From a virus, in IMG/VR virus record IMGVR_UViG_3300044796_000055, positions 1-39,103 of that record: DNA of 39,103 nt, one strand, 5' to 3'. The position numbers were made by a program, and so were the translations under genes. The notes below the pieces were generated by a model. It saw only the letters and a list, made by a program, of their open reading frames with translations, had not been told where the DNA came from and ran no database searches. Below are positions 23,673 through 31,773 of this stretch, piece by piece. Numbering within the stretch: position 1 is the stretch's first letter; each line of letters starts with the position of its first letter.

Positions 23673-26552
23673 CTACGACGTGACGGGCATTACCAGGCAC
23701 CGGCAGTTCGGGTGCCCGGGGGGAACGTCGTCGCTGAAGTCGTGCGGGTTCGCCGCGGTCTCGTCCTCACAGTCGTCGCAGGCCTCGGCGTAGTCGTCCC
23801 AGTCCCACGCCGTGGCGCCGGCGCTCTGGTACTGGTCGACGCTCGCGGTGTTGCAGCCTCGGGTGGTCTCGGTCACGGCGATCGTGGCCGCGCGGGTCGC
23901 TGCCGCGATGCCCTCCTGCGGTGCGCCGGCCTCGCCGAGGAGCTCAACGATCCTGGCGCGCGCCTCCTTGTCGCCCAGGCCCTCGCTCATGGACTGCGCG
24001 ATCGCGTCGGCCATCCGGTCCTGGGTCGTGGCGTCGATGCCCTTGATGGTCATGCCGGCGTGCTCGAGGAGCGCGCGCATCCCCCCGCCGGCCACCTTGA
24101 GCGCGGCTGCGGGATCGCCCGGCGTCCAGGAGTCCCAGAAGTCCGAGCTGTAGCCGGCGACCACCTGGCCGATGCCGGCCGCGACGTAGGCCGCGTCGCC
24201 CATCTGCTCGATGCCGGCACGGGTGCCCTGCAGGCTGGCGTCGCCGTAGAGGTTCGTGAGGAGGTCCTGGAGGGGCTGGGGGTCGCTCGAGACGTGCTGG
24301 CTGATGGCCTGGCGGGCGAGCTTCTTGTTCGCGTCCTCGAGCGCGCCCTTGGTGACCTGCTTGTCCGGGTGCGCCAGGGCCTCGTGAACCGCGCCGTCGA
24401 TCCCGGTGTACATCTCGGCGATCGCCTTCTTGATCAGCGGCGCGTAGTGGTTCTCGATCTGCTTTCGCATCGCCTCGAAGGGATGCGCGGCCGCCTTAGT
24501 AGCTGAATTCCCTCGGCCTTTTGGGTCGTCGCTGACCGGCGCACCTGCTTCCACTCGGGCGGCCTTGTTGAGCTCGCCGGCCATCCGGGCGTTGACGTAG
24601 CTGAACTGGAAGTCGCGCCAGGTGGACTTCTTGTTGGTCCGGAGGCGCTTGAGCTCCTTGGCGCGGTAGCGCTCGAACTGGTTGAGCTCATTGAACGCCG
24701 CGGCCATCTTGGCGGCCTCGTCGCCTACTCCGCCAGCTTTCGGCGGCCCGCCTTCACCGGGATCCGCTTGGTTGCCAGGTGGGCCGTCTTGGTCCCCTTC
24801 GCCTTCGGTGCTGCCTTCTTCTTGCTCACTGGGCTCTCCTTTGGTGCCGGTGGGATCGCCGGCCTCATTCAGCGCAAGCATGCCCTGCAGGAACTGCGCC
24901 GGGCTCGGGCTGACGATCATGGGCGAGTCGGCCTCGGGGAACTCGTAGGGCGTGCGCCCGGCGTCGTCGCGCTGCTCATTGAGGGTGATGAAGCCGCTGT
25001 TCACCGCGATCTGGTCGGCCTGGTTCTGGGCCAGCTCGTCCTTGACCGAGTCGTTGTCGCTGAGGATGCAGGTCACGTTGACCGTGCCGTCGAGGTAGCG
25101 ACGGTTGAGCGAGTTGATGACGTCCTGGAAGAACTCGAGGTCCGGGATCTGGCTCACGACCTCGGCGCTCTGGGCCTCGCCGTCGCTCATGTTCTTGCCG
25201 CCCAGGCCGCTCTTGGGCGTCACGTTCAGCGCCGTCGGGGTGACGCCGAAGGGTGCCGAGAGCCGCTTGATCAGGAACTCGTCCCAGTCCGTCTTGTACT
25301 TCTCCGCCTCTTGCTGCATCTGCTCGGGCTCGAATCCCGCCGGCAGGAGCTTGACGTTGTTGCGCTCGCGGTTCTGGCCCCGGAGCTGGTCGTTGAACAT
25401 GCGCTCCCACTGGGCCATCTTGAACGGGTCGTCGCCGCCCTCGAGGCTGGTTTTCATGAAGGTCTTGGGCGTGGCGCCCAGGCGGTACTGGTCGAGGAGC
25501 CACTTCTGGCGCTCGAGGTAGATCGCGGCCCAGGGCAGGCACATCTCCACGGCGCTGTAGCCGTAGAGGCTGTCGGTGGACCTGTTCTGGACGAAGTAGC
25601 TGAGCTGGTCCTTGATGTAGTCGCCGGGGATGTTCCTGATGCCCTCGTAGAAGACGCCGTCGTCGACCGGGCTGGCCTGGTACTCGCCGCGCGGGAAGCC
25701 CCAGAGGATTTGCTGATAGGCGGGGAAGGGCGGCTTGGGGATGTCGCCGCGATTGTCGAGCAGGCACTTGATCGTCGGGCTGTCGATGATCTCGAAGCCG
25801 ATGACCTTCTTGGCGAGGTTGTAGCGCGGGTAGACGGGGACGCCGTCGTAGCGGTAGTGCTGGTTGCCGAACTCGGTCACCCACTCCGAGAAGCCCCGGT
25901 CGCTCTGCGGGTAGGGGTTCTCCCAGAAGTCCGTGAGGCGCTGGATCTCGAGGGCGAACTCCTCGCGGCCGAGGCGTGCGGCCTTGGCCCTCGAGCACTT
26001 CTCGCGCTGCATGATGTCGCTGATCGCCCGCTTGGAGACCGAGAAGGTGAGTTCCATCTTGACGAGCTCGCCGATCCGGATCTGGATGCAGCGCGCGATG
26101 ACGTCGCACTGGATCGCCAGCGAGCGCAGCACCGACCAGGGCGTCTGGCGGGCGGTGAGGTTGAGGTTCGTCCCGACCTCGTATTGCTGCTTGCGCGGGA
26201 GCGCCCGTCCGGTGGCCGGGTCGACGACGTCGATCGGCGCCGGCAGGAAGGGGTCGGCCGGCCCGAGCGGATCGTTGAACATCTCGTCCACGCGCGGCAG
26301 GGGCAGGTAGAAGAAGCCGGTCTGGGCCTGGCTCGCGCCGATCGAGGTCTTGGGCGCCGGCGTCACCACTGGCACGTTCACTACGGCTGTCGGAACCGAG
26401 GATCCGGCCAGTGGCGTGCCGGCAAGGCTTGGGCCCTTAAGCGCGTCCGCGTGGCCGCTCTTGTAGGCCGCGATGATCGCCTCGGCGAGGTCGCCGGTGC
26501 TCGGCGCGTCGTCGTGGAGCCCGTAGGGAGGCGGTGGTCCGTGCAGCGCCAT
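23673..26552 (-). CDS. Portal protein fused to a MuF-type head domain
   Basis: 959 residues from ATG 26552. Residues about 130-560 are portal-like: a clip/wing region with VLRSLAIQCDVIARCIQIRI, SLYGYSAVEMCLPWAAIYLE, and KRLSAPFGVTPTALNVTP. An acidic Gly/Glu linker (about 590-635) leads to a long helical region and a C-terminal MuF/phage-Mu-F-like motif: TETTRGCNTASVDQY, then EACDDCEDETAANPHDF and PPGHPNCRCLVMPV, with the Cys/His pattern seen in this domain. Portal and MuF are normally separate neighbouring genes. MuF is injected or scaffolds the head in other phages. Confidence 0.85.
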   Translation of the reverse strand: MALHGPPPPYGLHDDAPSTGDLAEAIIAAYKSGHADALKGPSLAGTPLAGSSVPTAVVNVPVVTPAPKTSIGASQAQTGFFYLPLPRVDEMFNDPLGPADPFLPAPIDVVDPATGRALPRKQQYEVGTNLNLTARQTPWSVLRSLAIQCDVIARCIQIRIGELVKMELTFSVSKRAISDIMQREKCSRAKAARLGREEFALEIQRLTDFWENPYPQSDRGFSEWVTEFGNQHYRYDGVPVYPRYNLAKKVIGFEIIDSPTIKCLLDNRGDIPKPPFPAYQQILWGFPRGEYQASPVDDGVFYEGIRNIPGDYIKDQLSYFVQNRSTDSLYGYSAVEMCLPWAAIYLERQKWLLDQYRLGATPKTFMKTSLEGGDDPFKMAQWERMFNDQLRGQNRERNNVKLLPAGFEPEQMQQEAEKYKTDWDEFLIKRLSAPFGVTPTALNVTPKSGLGGKNMSDGEAQSAEVVSQIPDLEFFQDVINSLNRRYLDGTVNVTCILSDNDSVKDELAQNQADQIAVNSGFITLNEQRDDAGRTPYEFPEADSPMIVSPSPAQFLQGMLALNEAGDPTGTKGEPSEQEEGSTEGEGDQDGPPGNQADPGEGGPPKAGGVGDEAAKMAAAFNELNQFERYRAKELKRLRTNKKSTWRDFQFSYVNARMAGELNKAARVEAGAPVSDDPKGRGNSATKAAAHPFEAMRKQIENHYAPLIKKAIAEMYTGIDGAVHEALAHPDKQVTKGALEDANKKLARQAISQHVSSDPQPLQDLLTNLYGDASLQGTRAGIEQMGDAAYVAAGIGQVVAGYSSDFWDSWTPGDPAAALKVAGGGMRALLEHAGMTIKGIDATTQDRMADAIAQSMSEGLGDKEARARIVELLGEAGAPQEGIAAATRAATIAVTETTRGCNTASVDQYQSAGATAWDWDDYAEACDDCEDETAANPHDFSDDVPPGHPNCRCLVMPVTS

Positions 26553-26693
26553 TTAGGCTACCGTCGATCCGTGGCCTGCGAGTCCTTCACTGAGCATTCG
26601 TGGCGTGTCACTCATGAGGGCATCTTCACCTGTTCAGATTGTGGACTTTCGGACTTCAGTGTAACTCGCGTCATCCACGAACTCCGCGACTGC
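26553..26693. other. Low-GC gap between terminase and portal with tiny ORFs on both strands
   Basis: These 141 bases are visibly lower in GC than the rest. On the minus strand, a 20-codon ORF (MTRVTLKSESPQSEQVKMPS) begins seven bases after GGAG. It overlaps by ATGA a second 20-codon ORF (MSDTPRMLSEGLAGHGSTVA) that ends directly before the portal ATG. On the plus strand a GTG frame reads VACESFTEHSWRVTHEGIFT followed by CSDCGLSDF, a C..H.W...C..C pattern common in phage mini zinc ribbons. Which strand, if either, is coded is undecided. Confidence 0.35.
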
Positions 26694-28196
26694 TCAGATC
26701 GGCTGCTCGGCATCGAGGGCCTCGAGGGAGGGCTCGAGTGCACCGCCGCAGTACGCGCAGACGGTCGCGTTGTTCGGATTCGGGTTGTGGCAGGCCGGGC
26801 AGTCCGGGGCCAGCAGGGCGAAGTACTTTTCCGCGCCGCTCCCGCGATTGACGTTGAGTTTGACGACGGCGTGCACCAGCGCGTCGACCCGGTCAGGTGA
26901 CTTGGGCGTGACGTCGGGCACCCACTGGAACATCTGGAGCTCGAGTTCGTTGAGCTCCCCGAAGTGGCTCACGCGCCCCTGCTCGTAGAGCCCCACGACC
27001 GGGCCCGCGCGGAGCTGCTTGCCGCGCATGGCGTCGACGCCCTCGAGGTGGAGCGTCGTGTCGACGTTGCGGATGTTCTCCAGGACCAGGTCGTAGGCGC
27101 CGGTTTTCTCCGCCACCAGCCAGTCGGCCTTCCATCGGTGGTAGGCGTTGACGGCGATGTTGGCCCACTGCAGGGGCGTGTAGCGGCCGCTGAGGTCCTC
27201 CATGACGTAGACGCGCCAGTCCTCGCCCAGCCCCACCACGATGATCCCGGTGAGGTCGCTGTCGGGCCCTGAGGTGAAGGCAGGGTCGACGCCGACCACG
27301 ATCTTTCGCATGGTCGGCAGCTTCTTGACGCGGTAGGGCTCGACCATCGTCCGGTTCCAGAGCGCCCCTTCCACCAGCTCGAGGACCTGGCCGTAGAGCT
27401 CTTGCTGCTCGAGGGCGGTGCCGGCGTAGGTGATCCGCATCTCCTCGAGGGCGGCGGGGTCGAGGTTGCGCGCGTTGTCGAAGATCGAGCCGCGGGTGAT
27501 GTGGATCCCGCGGTCGGTGCGCTTGTTCCACTCGATGATCATCTTGATCGGCTTGGGCGTCGTGGTCACCACGGCTCGCGGCCGGTGCGGCTTGGGCAGG
27601 ACCGCGCGCAGCGCCGGGAAGAGCCCCTCGTGCCAGGTCTCCCACGGGTAGGGCCACTTGGCGATCTCGTCGGCCCAGAGCCCGGAGAAGGTGAACGACC
27701 GGCCGGCGTCCTTGTTGTCGGCGCCCAGCATGTGGATCTTCTGGCCGGTGCCGAAGAGCAGGTACCACTTGGACTTGTTGTAGAGGTATTCCTTCTCGCC
27801 CGGATCGTTGGTGACTTCTGTGTAGCCCAGGCGCTCGAGCACCCGCAGGATGCCGGCGGGCCCTTCCACGCAGGCCGTCCTGGTCTCGTCGAACTTGCGC
27901 GCGATGATGCCCCACTCGGTCGGTGCCCCGTCGCGATCGACCGGGATCTTGATCACCTGGTCGATCAGCCATTCGGCCGCGGCCCTGGTCTTGCCGAAGC
28001 CGCGGCCGGTGAGGATCAGCCACACCAGCCAGGAGCCGATCGGCTCGAACTGCTCGGGGCGTCCGACGAACCACCACGGCTTGGCGGCGAGCTGCTCGAG
28101 GGCGGCCGTCCCGAGGTCGAGCTCGACCTGGCTGATCCACGCAGCGATCTCCTCGGGCGTCTTGAGAGCGACGCGCTCGGCTAGGGACAGGCTCAC
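26694..28196 (-). CDS. terL: Large terminase subunit with C-terminal zinc ribbon
   Basis: 500 residues from GTG 28196. ATPase: Walker A GRGFGKT (64-70), Walker B FSGLWADE (acidic pair at 176-177), coupling motif TTTP (211-214). Nuclease: VGVDPAFTSG (Asp304) and DRVDALVHAV near the end. This is the packaging motor that cuts concatemeric DNA. The last 40 residues add CPAC (466-469) and CAYC (480-483), a zinc ribbon not standard in TerL. A palindrome lies 20 bases before the start. Confidence 0.93.
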   Translation of the reverse strand: MSLSLAERVALKTPEEIAAWISQVELDLGTAALEQLAAKPWWFVGRPEQFEPIGSWLVWLILTGRGFGKTRAAAEWLIDQVIKIPVDRDGAPTEWGIIARKFDETRTACVEGPAGILRVLERLGYTEVTNDPGEKEYLYNKSKWYLLFGTGQKIHMLGADNKDAGRSFTFSGLWADEIAKWPYPWETWHEGLFPALRAVLPKPHRPRAVVTTTPKPIKMIIEWNKRTDRGIHITRGSIFDNARNLDPAALEEMRITYAGTALEQQELYGQVLELVEGALWNRTMVEPYRVKKLPTMRKIVVGVDPAFTSGPDSDLTGIIVVGLGEDWRVYVMEDLSGRYTPLQWANIAVNAYHRWKADWLVAEKTGAYDLVLENIRNVDTTLHLEGVDAMRGKQLRAGPVVGLYEQGRVSHFGELNELELQMFQWVPDVTPKSPDRVDALVHAVVKLNVNRGSGAEKYFALLAPDCPACHNPNPNNATVCAYCGGALEPSLEALDAEQPI

Positions 28197-28200
28197 GCTG

Positions 28201-28488
28201 TCAGATTACGCGAGGCGTCCCGTCTCGGGACACTTCCATGCGCCGCACCGTGATCGTGCTCGGGATTCCCATCACCGTCAGCGTGTGGCCGATCTTCTCG
28301 TAGCCGACGCCGGCCTTTCCGTGGTGGGTCACCCACCACTCGGCGGTGGCGAAGTCCACGCAGACGGCCGTGACCAGCCCGGTCGTGATCTCCTGGACGG
28401 TGACGAGGGTCGGCAGGTCGGGCGTGACCTCCCGGTTGGTGCCGCTGGGGAACCGGCGGATAGTGGTCTCCGTGATCTCCTCAGCCAT
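28201..28488 (-). CDS. Unknown 95-residue protein before the terminase
   Basis: ATG 28488 overlaps the upstream stop by eight bases and the gene ends just before TerL. The protein is beta-rich (PTLVTVQEITTGLVTAVCVD, AEWWVTHHGKAGVGYEKIGH, TLTVMGIPSTITVRRMEV), perhaps a small SH3-like or OB-like fold. No family is recognised. Its last codons contain a palindrome matching the operator consensus. Confidence 0.6.
   Translation of the reverse strand: MAEEITETTIRRFPSGTNREVTPDLPTLVTVQEITTGLVTAVCVDFATAEWWVTHHGKAGVGYEKIGHTLTVMGIPSTITVRRMEVSRDGTPRVI
28217..28231 (-). promoter_or_regulatory. Operator-like palindrome before terminase (S6)
   Basis: GTCCCGAGACGGGAC is a 15-bp palindrome with the same length and outer bases (GTCCC...GGGAC) as the promoter operators, 20 bases upstream of the TerL start but within the end of the previous gene. 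No -35/-10 pair is seen at the usual spacing, so it is a weaker member. Confidence 0.35.
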
Positions 28489-28996
28489 GGCGCTCCTCCA
28501 GGTGCTCGATTACGGGACTGAGGCGCGGGTCGCGGTAGCTCATCGGGCGGTCCAGGAGCGAGACCTGGGTCACTCGGCCGTCGGTGATCCGGCCGCTGTG
28601 CGCCACCTCGTCGGTGATGTCGACCTTGGCGTTCTGGATCCCGATGCCCAGGCCAGCGTAGATGCCCGAGGTGATCGCCTTGCGGGCCTTCTCGGTCAGC
28701 GCCACGACGGTGCCCTCGGCGCCACGCTCGTCGTAGGTGATCTTCGAGCACTGGGCCTCGGGATCTCCACGGAAGTCGATCGTGACGTAGCCGCCGCCGG
28801 CCATCCACCTGTCGAGCTCTCGCTTGAGCCACTCGGGATCCACGCGCTGGTTGTCGAGGTCGACGCCGTACTCGGCGATGTAGGCGGTCAGCTGGACGTA
28901 CTCGGCGTCCTGGTCGCCTCCCACGCCGCCAGGGCGCTGAGCAGTGAGCTCGGGCTCGTCGCTGCCCTTAGCGCGTTTCCGGTTCCCCATCATCAT
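28481..28996 (-). CDS. Degenerate prohead-protease paralogue (catalytic residues lost)
   Basis: 171 residues if the first of three ATG codons is used; the third (28990) gives better spacing to AAAGGGGA. It aligns with the protease at 21864: GVDLDNQRVDPEWLKRELDR matches DLDLDQQICDPDWLAEAMPA, GIYAGLGIGIQNAKV matches VYKGYSIGIANAVV, and GRVTQVSLLDRPM matches GDIVEVSLVDRPA. The protease His62 lines up with Phe75 and Ser104 with Gly117, so it should be inactive. It lies between TerS and TerL and may be a structural or regulatory partner in packaging or prohead assembly. Confidence 0.65.
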   Translation of the reverse strand: MMMGNRKRAKGSDEPELTAQRPGGVGGDQDAEYVQLTAYIAEYGVDLDNQRVDPEWLKRELDRWMAGGGYVTIDFRGDPEAQCSKITYDERGAEGTVVALTEKARKAITSGIYAGLGIGIQNAKVDITDEVAHSGRITDGRVTQVSLLDRPMSYRDPRLSPVIEHLEERHG

Positions 28997-29501
28997 TCCC
29001 CTTTGCTTGGTCGGTCTCTTTGATCCCGTCGGCCTCGAGCTGGTCGCCCAGTTCCCCGAGGAAGCCCAGCACTGCGGCGCGCGGGTCGATCGCGATCGCC
29101 GTCGGCTTGCCCTCGGCGTCGTAGGGCCCGGTGAGCTGCGTGCGCCGGCCCCAGCGGTGCGGCTTGGAGCGTTCGAGGTACCAGGCCTTGGCCTGCCAGC
29201 TCGGGTCCGCGCTAATCGCTCGCAGCGCCACGATCTCGGCTTGGCCCTGTGCCTTTTCTACGGACTCGGCAAATTGGGTGAGACGCTGGCGCTTTAGATT
29301 GTCGTCGACCGACATCAATTCGAAGTCGCTCTCGTCCATCTCGTCGTACTGGCGAGCCTGGCTCAGCCAGTCGTAGTAGGTCGATTCGTGTATCCCGACG
29401 TAGCTGCAGACCGTCACGACGTAGTGCCCCTCGCTGAGGAGCGCGCAGATGGTGTTGGTCAGTTCCGTGGTCAGGATGCTGTGGCGTCCGCGCTTAGCCA
29501 T
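28968..29501 (-). CDS. terS: Small terminase subunit
   Basis: 177 residues from ATG 29501. An N-terminal HTH (ICALLSEGHYVVTVCSYVGI then HESTYYDWLSQAR, about 18-50) and the segment ADPSWQAKAWYLERSKPHRW are typical of TerS-like proteins, which recognise the packaging site and feed DNA to TerL. The gene lies two genes before TerL. The C-terminus is acidic. A neighbouring pac/cos site is expected nearby but not recognised. Confidence 0.75.
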   Translation of the reverse strand: MAKRGRHSILTTELTNTICALLSEGHYVVTVCSYVGIHESTYYDWLSQARQYDEMDESDFELMSVDDNLKRQRLTQFAESVEKAQGQAEIVALRAISADPSWQAKAWYLERSKPHRWGRRTQLTGPYDAEGKPTAIAIDPRAAVLGFLGELGDQLEADGIKETDQAKGNDDGEPETR

Positions 29502-29928
29502 TGGCTGGTCCTTTCTGGGCGTCGATCGTGCCGATGCTGATCTCGAGGATGTCCGCCTCGTCGATCACCAGGGCGCCGTCCTCGTCGTAGTGGTTCTTCT
29601 TCACGTTCAGTCTCATCTCCACGCCCGGTGCCGTCGGAAGCGTGATCTCGTAGGGTGGCGTGTGGTTCGCCTCGTCCTCGCGTCGAAGACGCTCAAAGCG
29701 GGCCCTGATCGCCGGCGGCGTCTTCTCGGGGTCGAGGGGGAAGTCGAGGGGCTTGACGATCTCCATCGCTGCGTGGCTCAGCACCCAGACCTCGTCCTTG
29801 CCGCACTGGCCGCAGGTCACGCACAGCTCGCTCAGTGAGATGATCGGCCAGCTGTACCAGTCGTGGCGCCCGAGCACGCAGGAATCCACGACCGTCGGCC
29901 AGACGATCAGCTCGTGCTCGTCGCTCAT
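29494..29928 (-). CDS. Unknown protein with one Cys cluster
   Basis: 144 residues from ATG 29928 (ATGA overlap), ending in an eight-base overlap with TerS. Cys17 and the CVTCGQCG cluster at 36-43 may bind zinc or a nucleic acid. The rest is mixed (MEIVKPLDFPLDPEKTPPAI, APGVEMRLNVKKNHYDEDGA). Not recognised. Confidence 0.6.
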   Translation of the reverse strand: MSDEHELIVWPTVVDSCVLGRHDWYSWPIISLSELCVTCGQCGKDEVWVLSHAAMEIVKPLDFPLDPEKTPPAIRARFERLRREDEANHTPPYEITLPTAPGVEMRLNVKKNHYDEDGALVIDEADILEISIGTIDAQKGPANG

Positions 29929-30140
29929 AGCTCCTCCAGCGGGTTCAGGATCATGGCGTGCGCCCAGTGCAGGGCCTCGGCGCTGGTGGCGTAGCCCTCG
30001 CGGACCACGCTGCCGTCGACCATCACGTCGTAGGTGCCGGCGCCCGTCTTGACGACCGAGTAGTTCTTGTGGGTCCAGAACTCGCTCTCCCCGTGGATCG
30101 CGTGGTTCCAGGCCAGCGGCTTATTGGTCATGTGTGCCAT
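29925..30140 (-). CDS. Unknown 71-residue protein
   Basis: ATG 30140 follows AAAGGA; an inner ATG three codons later is possible. A beta hairpin with TYDVMVDGSVVREGYATSAE and a helix (ALHWAHAMIL) suggest a small double-stranded-beta domain. The start region overlaps the end of the methyltransferase. Function unknown. Confidence 0.6.
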   Translation of the reverse strand: MAHMTNKPLAWNHAIHGESEFWTHKNYSVVKTGAGTYDVMVDGSVVREGYATSAEALHWAHAMILNPLEEL

Positions 30141-31405
30141 CGGTGTCCTTTCTTGGGACAGCGTACTGCGCCCGCTCGCCGGTCAGGTTCTCCCAGCGTG
30201 CGACGACGACGTCGACGTACTTCGGGTCGCTCTCGATCAGCCGGGCCGAGGCGCCCAGGAGCTCGCAGGCCACCATCGTGGATCCCGATCCCGCGAAGGG
30301 GTCGAGCACGATGTCCGCGACGCCGACGTTGTTCTCGAGGGTCCGGGCGATCAGGCGCACGGGCTTCATGGTCGGGTGCTCGGCAGAACGCGCCGGCTTG
30401 TCCTCGCGAACGACCGAGCTGGTGGCGCGCATCTCCTCGAGGATCTCCACGAGCTCCTCCTTCTTGAACTTGGCGAACGCGGTCTCGTCGTCGAGCACGG
30501 TGGCCCTGGTGCGTGGGCCGTGCCAGGTGTGGGCCGCGCCCGGGCGCCAGCCATACAGGATCGGCTCGTGCTGCCAGTGGTAGTCCTGGCGGCCGAGCAC
30601 GAAGGTGTTCTTCACCCAGACCAGGCACTGCTTGAGAAGCCAGCCCTCCTCGGTCATGGTTCGCCGGAAGACGCCCCCCCCCCGTATCGGAGTGACAGAC
30701 GTAGATCGCGCCGCCCAGCTTGGTCCAGCGCAGGGTGTTGGCGAAGAACCTGCGCAGGAACGCCTCAAAGGCCGCGGTGCTCTGGTTGTCGCCGGCGATC
30801 GTCAGGGCGTCCTCGGTGCCCCCGACGTAGTTCACGTTGTAAGGCGGATCGGTCCAGACGGCGTCGGCGTTGTCGCCCTGCATCAGGGCGGCGTAGGTCG
30901 CGGGGTCGGTGGCGTCGCCGCAGATGATCCGGTGGCGTCCGAGGGTGACGACGTCGCCCAGCACGGTGGTGGGGAGCGCCGGCAGGGGCGGGACGTCGTC
31001 GGGGTCGGCCAGCAGGACGTCGGGCGGTGGTCGCAGCTCGTCGAAGCCGAACTGGACCGTGTCCCAGCCGTTCGCCTCGAGCTCCCAGCGGGTGGCCTCG
31101 AGCTGGGGCAGGAGCCATTCGCTGAGTTCGGCGGTCTTGTTGTCGGCCAGCGCGAAGGCGCGGGCCCGGTCGTAGTCCCAGTCCTCGGGGACGCGCACGA
31201 TCCACAGGCTCTCCATGCCCAGCTCGCGTGCGGCGATCAGGGTGCCGTTGCCGGCCACCACGACGTTCGGGCCCCAGACGACGATCGGCTTGACCTGGCC
31301 GAAGGCCTCGAGCGATCGCATGAGCTCGGGGATTCCCAGCTCGTGGCCGCGAGCGTTGTTCGGGTCCAGGGTGAGGTCGTGGATGCTGATCGGCTCTGGG
31401 ATCAC
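30121..31405 (-). pseudogene. ParB-domain/beta-class DNA methyltransferase fusion, frameshifted at G10
   Basis: From GTG 31405 the zero frame gives a ParB/Srx-type N-domain (about 1-75: IPELMRSLEAFGQVKPIVVW, VVAGNGTLIAAREL) and then the start of a methyltransferase with motif IV DPPY (186-189). It runs to HSDT (residue 241) and breaks at ten G residues. The +1 frame continues VFRRTMTEEGWLLKQCLVWV ... PTMKPVRLIARTLE ... DPFAGSGSTMVACELLG and ends at 30121, which restores motif I. DPPY before FAGSGS is the beta-class order (N4-cytosine or N6-adenine). Removing one G gives an intact 427-residue enzyme, so this may be a sequencing indel or a phase switch rather than a dead gene. Confidence 0.8.
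30674..30683 (-). repeat. G10 homopolymer tract inside the methyltransferase
   Basis: On the minus strand ten G residues interrupt the gene exactly between the two reading frames; nine would join them in frame. Poly-G tracts of this length are classic contingency loci and also classic sequencing-error sites. Confidence 0.9.
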
Positions 31406-31773
31406 GAGGCGAACTTGTGCGCGACGCAGACCGGGCAGGTGCGCGCGGTGCCGAGCTCGTGCGGCTCGTCACCGATCAGGTTCGGGCAGGTCTCCTTCTC
31501 GGGTGCCAGGTCCGGGGCGGCGTAGTAGGCGTCCGCGGCCACGCGCATGCGGTCCATCGCCCGGTTGACGATGTTCTGGGCCTGGTCGAAGAGCAGGAAC
31601 TCGTCGGTGTTCTCGGTGAGCAGGTAGCCGCGGGTGGCGGCCGCGAGGATCGGGCCGCAGAGCGCCATGATCCGGCAGACGTCCTGGCTGGCCGAGCTGA
31701 TCTCGGCCTGGGCCTCCTGAAAGGCGACCGACGCGGTGGCCTCGGCGATCTCCTGGTCTAGCTGGTCACTCAT
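31402..31773 (-). CDS. Unknown helical protein with C-terminal Cys pair
   Basis: 123 residues from ATG 31773, with AAGGAGGCACC and an ATGA overlap. Long amphipathic helices (QEIAEATASVAFQEAQAEIS, FDQAQNIVNRAMDRMRVAAD) are followed by a short module with CPNLIGDEP...TARTCPVCVAHKF that may bind zinc. It is coupled to the methyltransferase (GTGA). Not recognised. Confidence 0.6.
   Translation of the reverse strand: MSDQLDQEIAEATASVAFQEAQAEISSASQDVCRIMALCGPILAAATRGYLLTENTDEFLLFDQAQNIVNRAMDRMRVAADAYYAAPDLAPEKETCPNLIGDEPHELGTARTCPVCVAHKFAS

Noticed and set aside
24768-26900. Long plus-strand open frame (about 710 codons) across the portal region
   Set aside because: It is the antisense shadow of the portal-MuF gene, made by high GC codon bias; its sequence is low-complexity and matches nothing. 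Only its last part in the 26553-26693 gap is kept as a separate question.
30145-30159. Further operator copy (GTCCCAAGAAAGGAC)
   Set aside because: It is an imperfect palindrome lying over a ribosome site inside the methyltransferase end, with no promoter hexamers.
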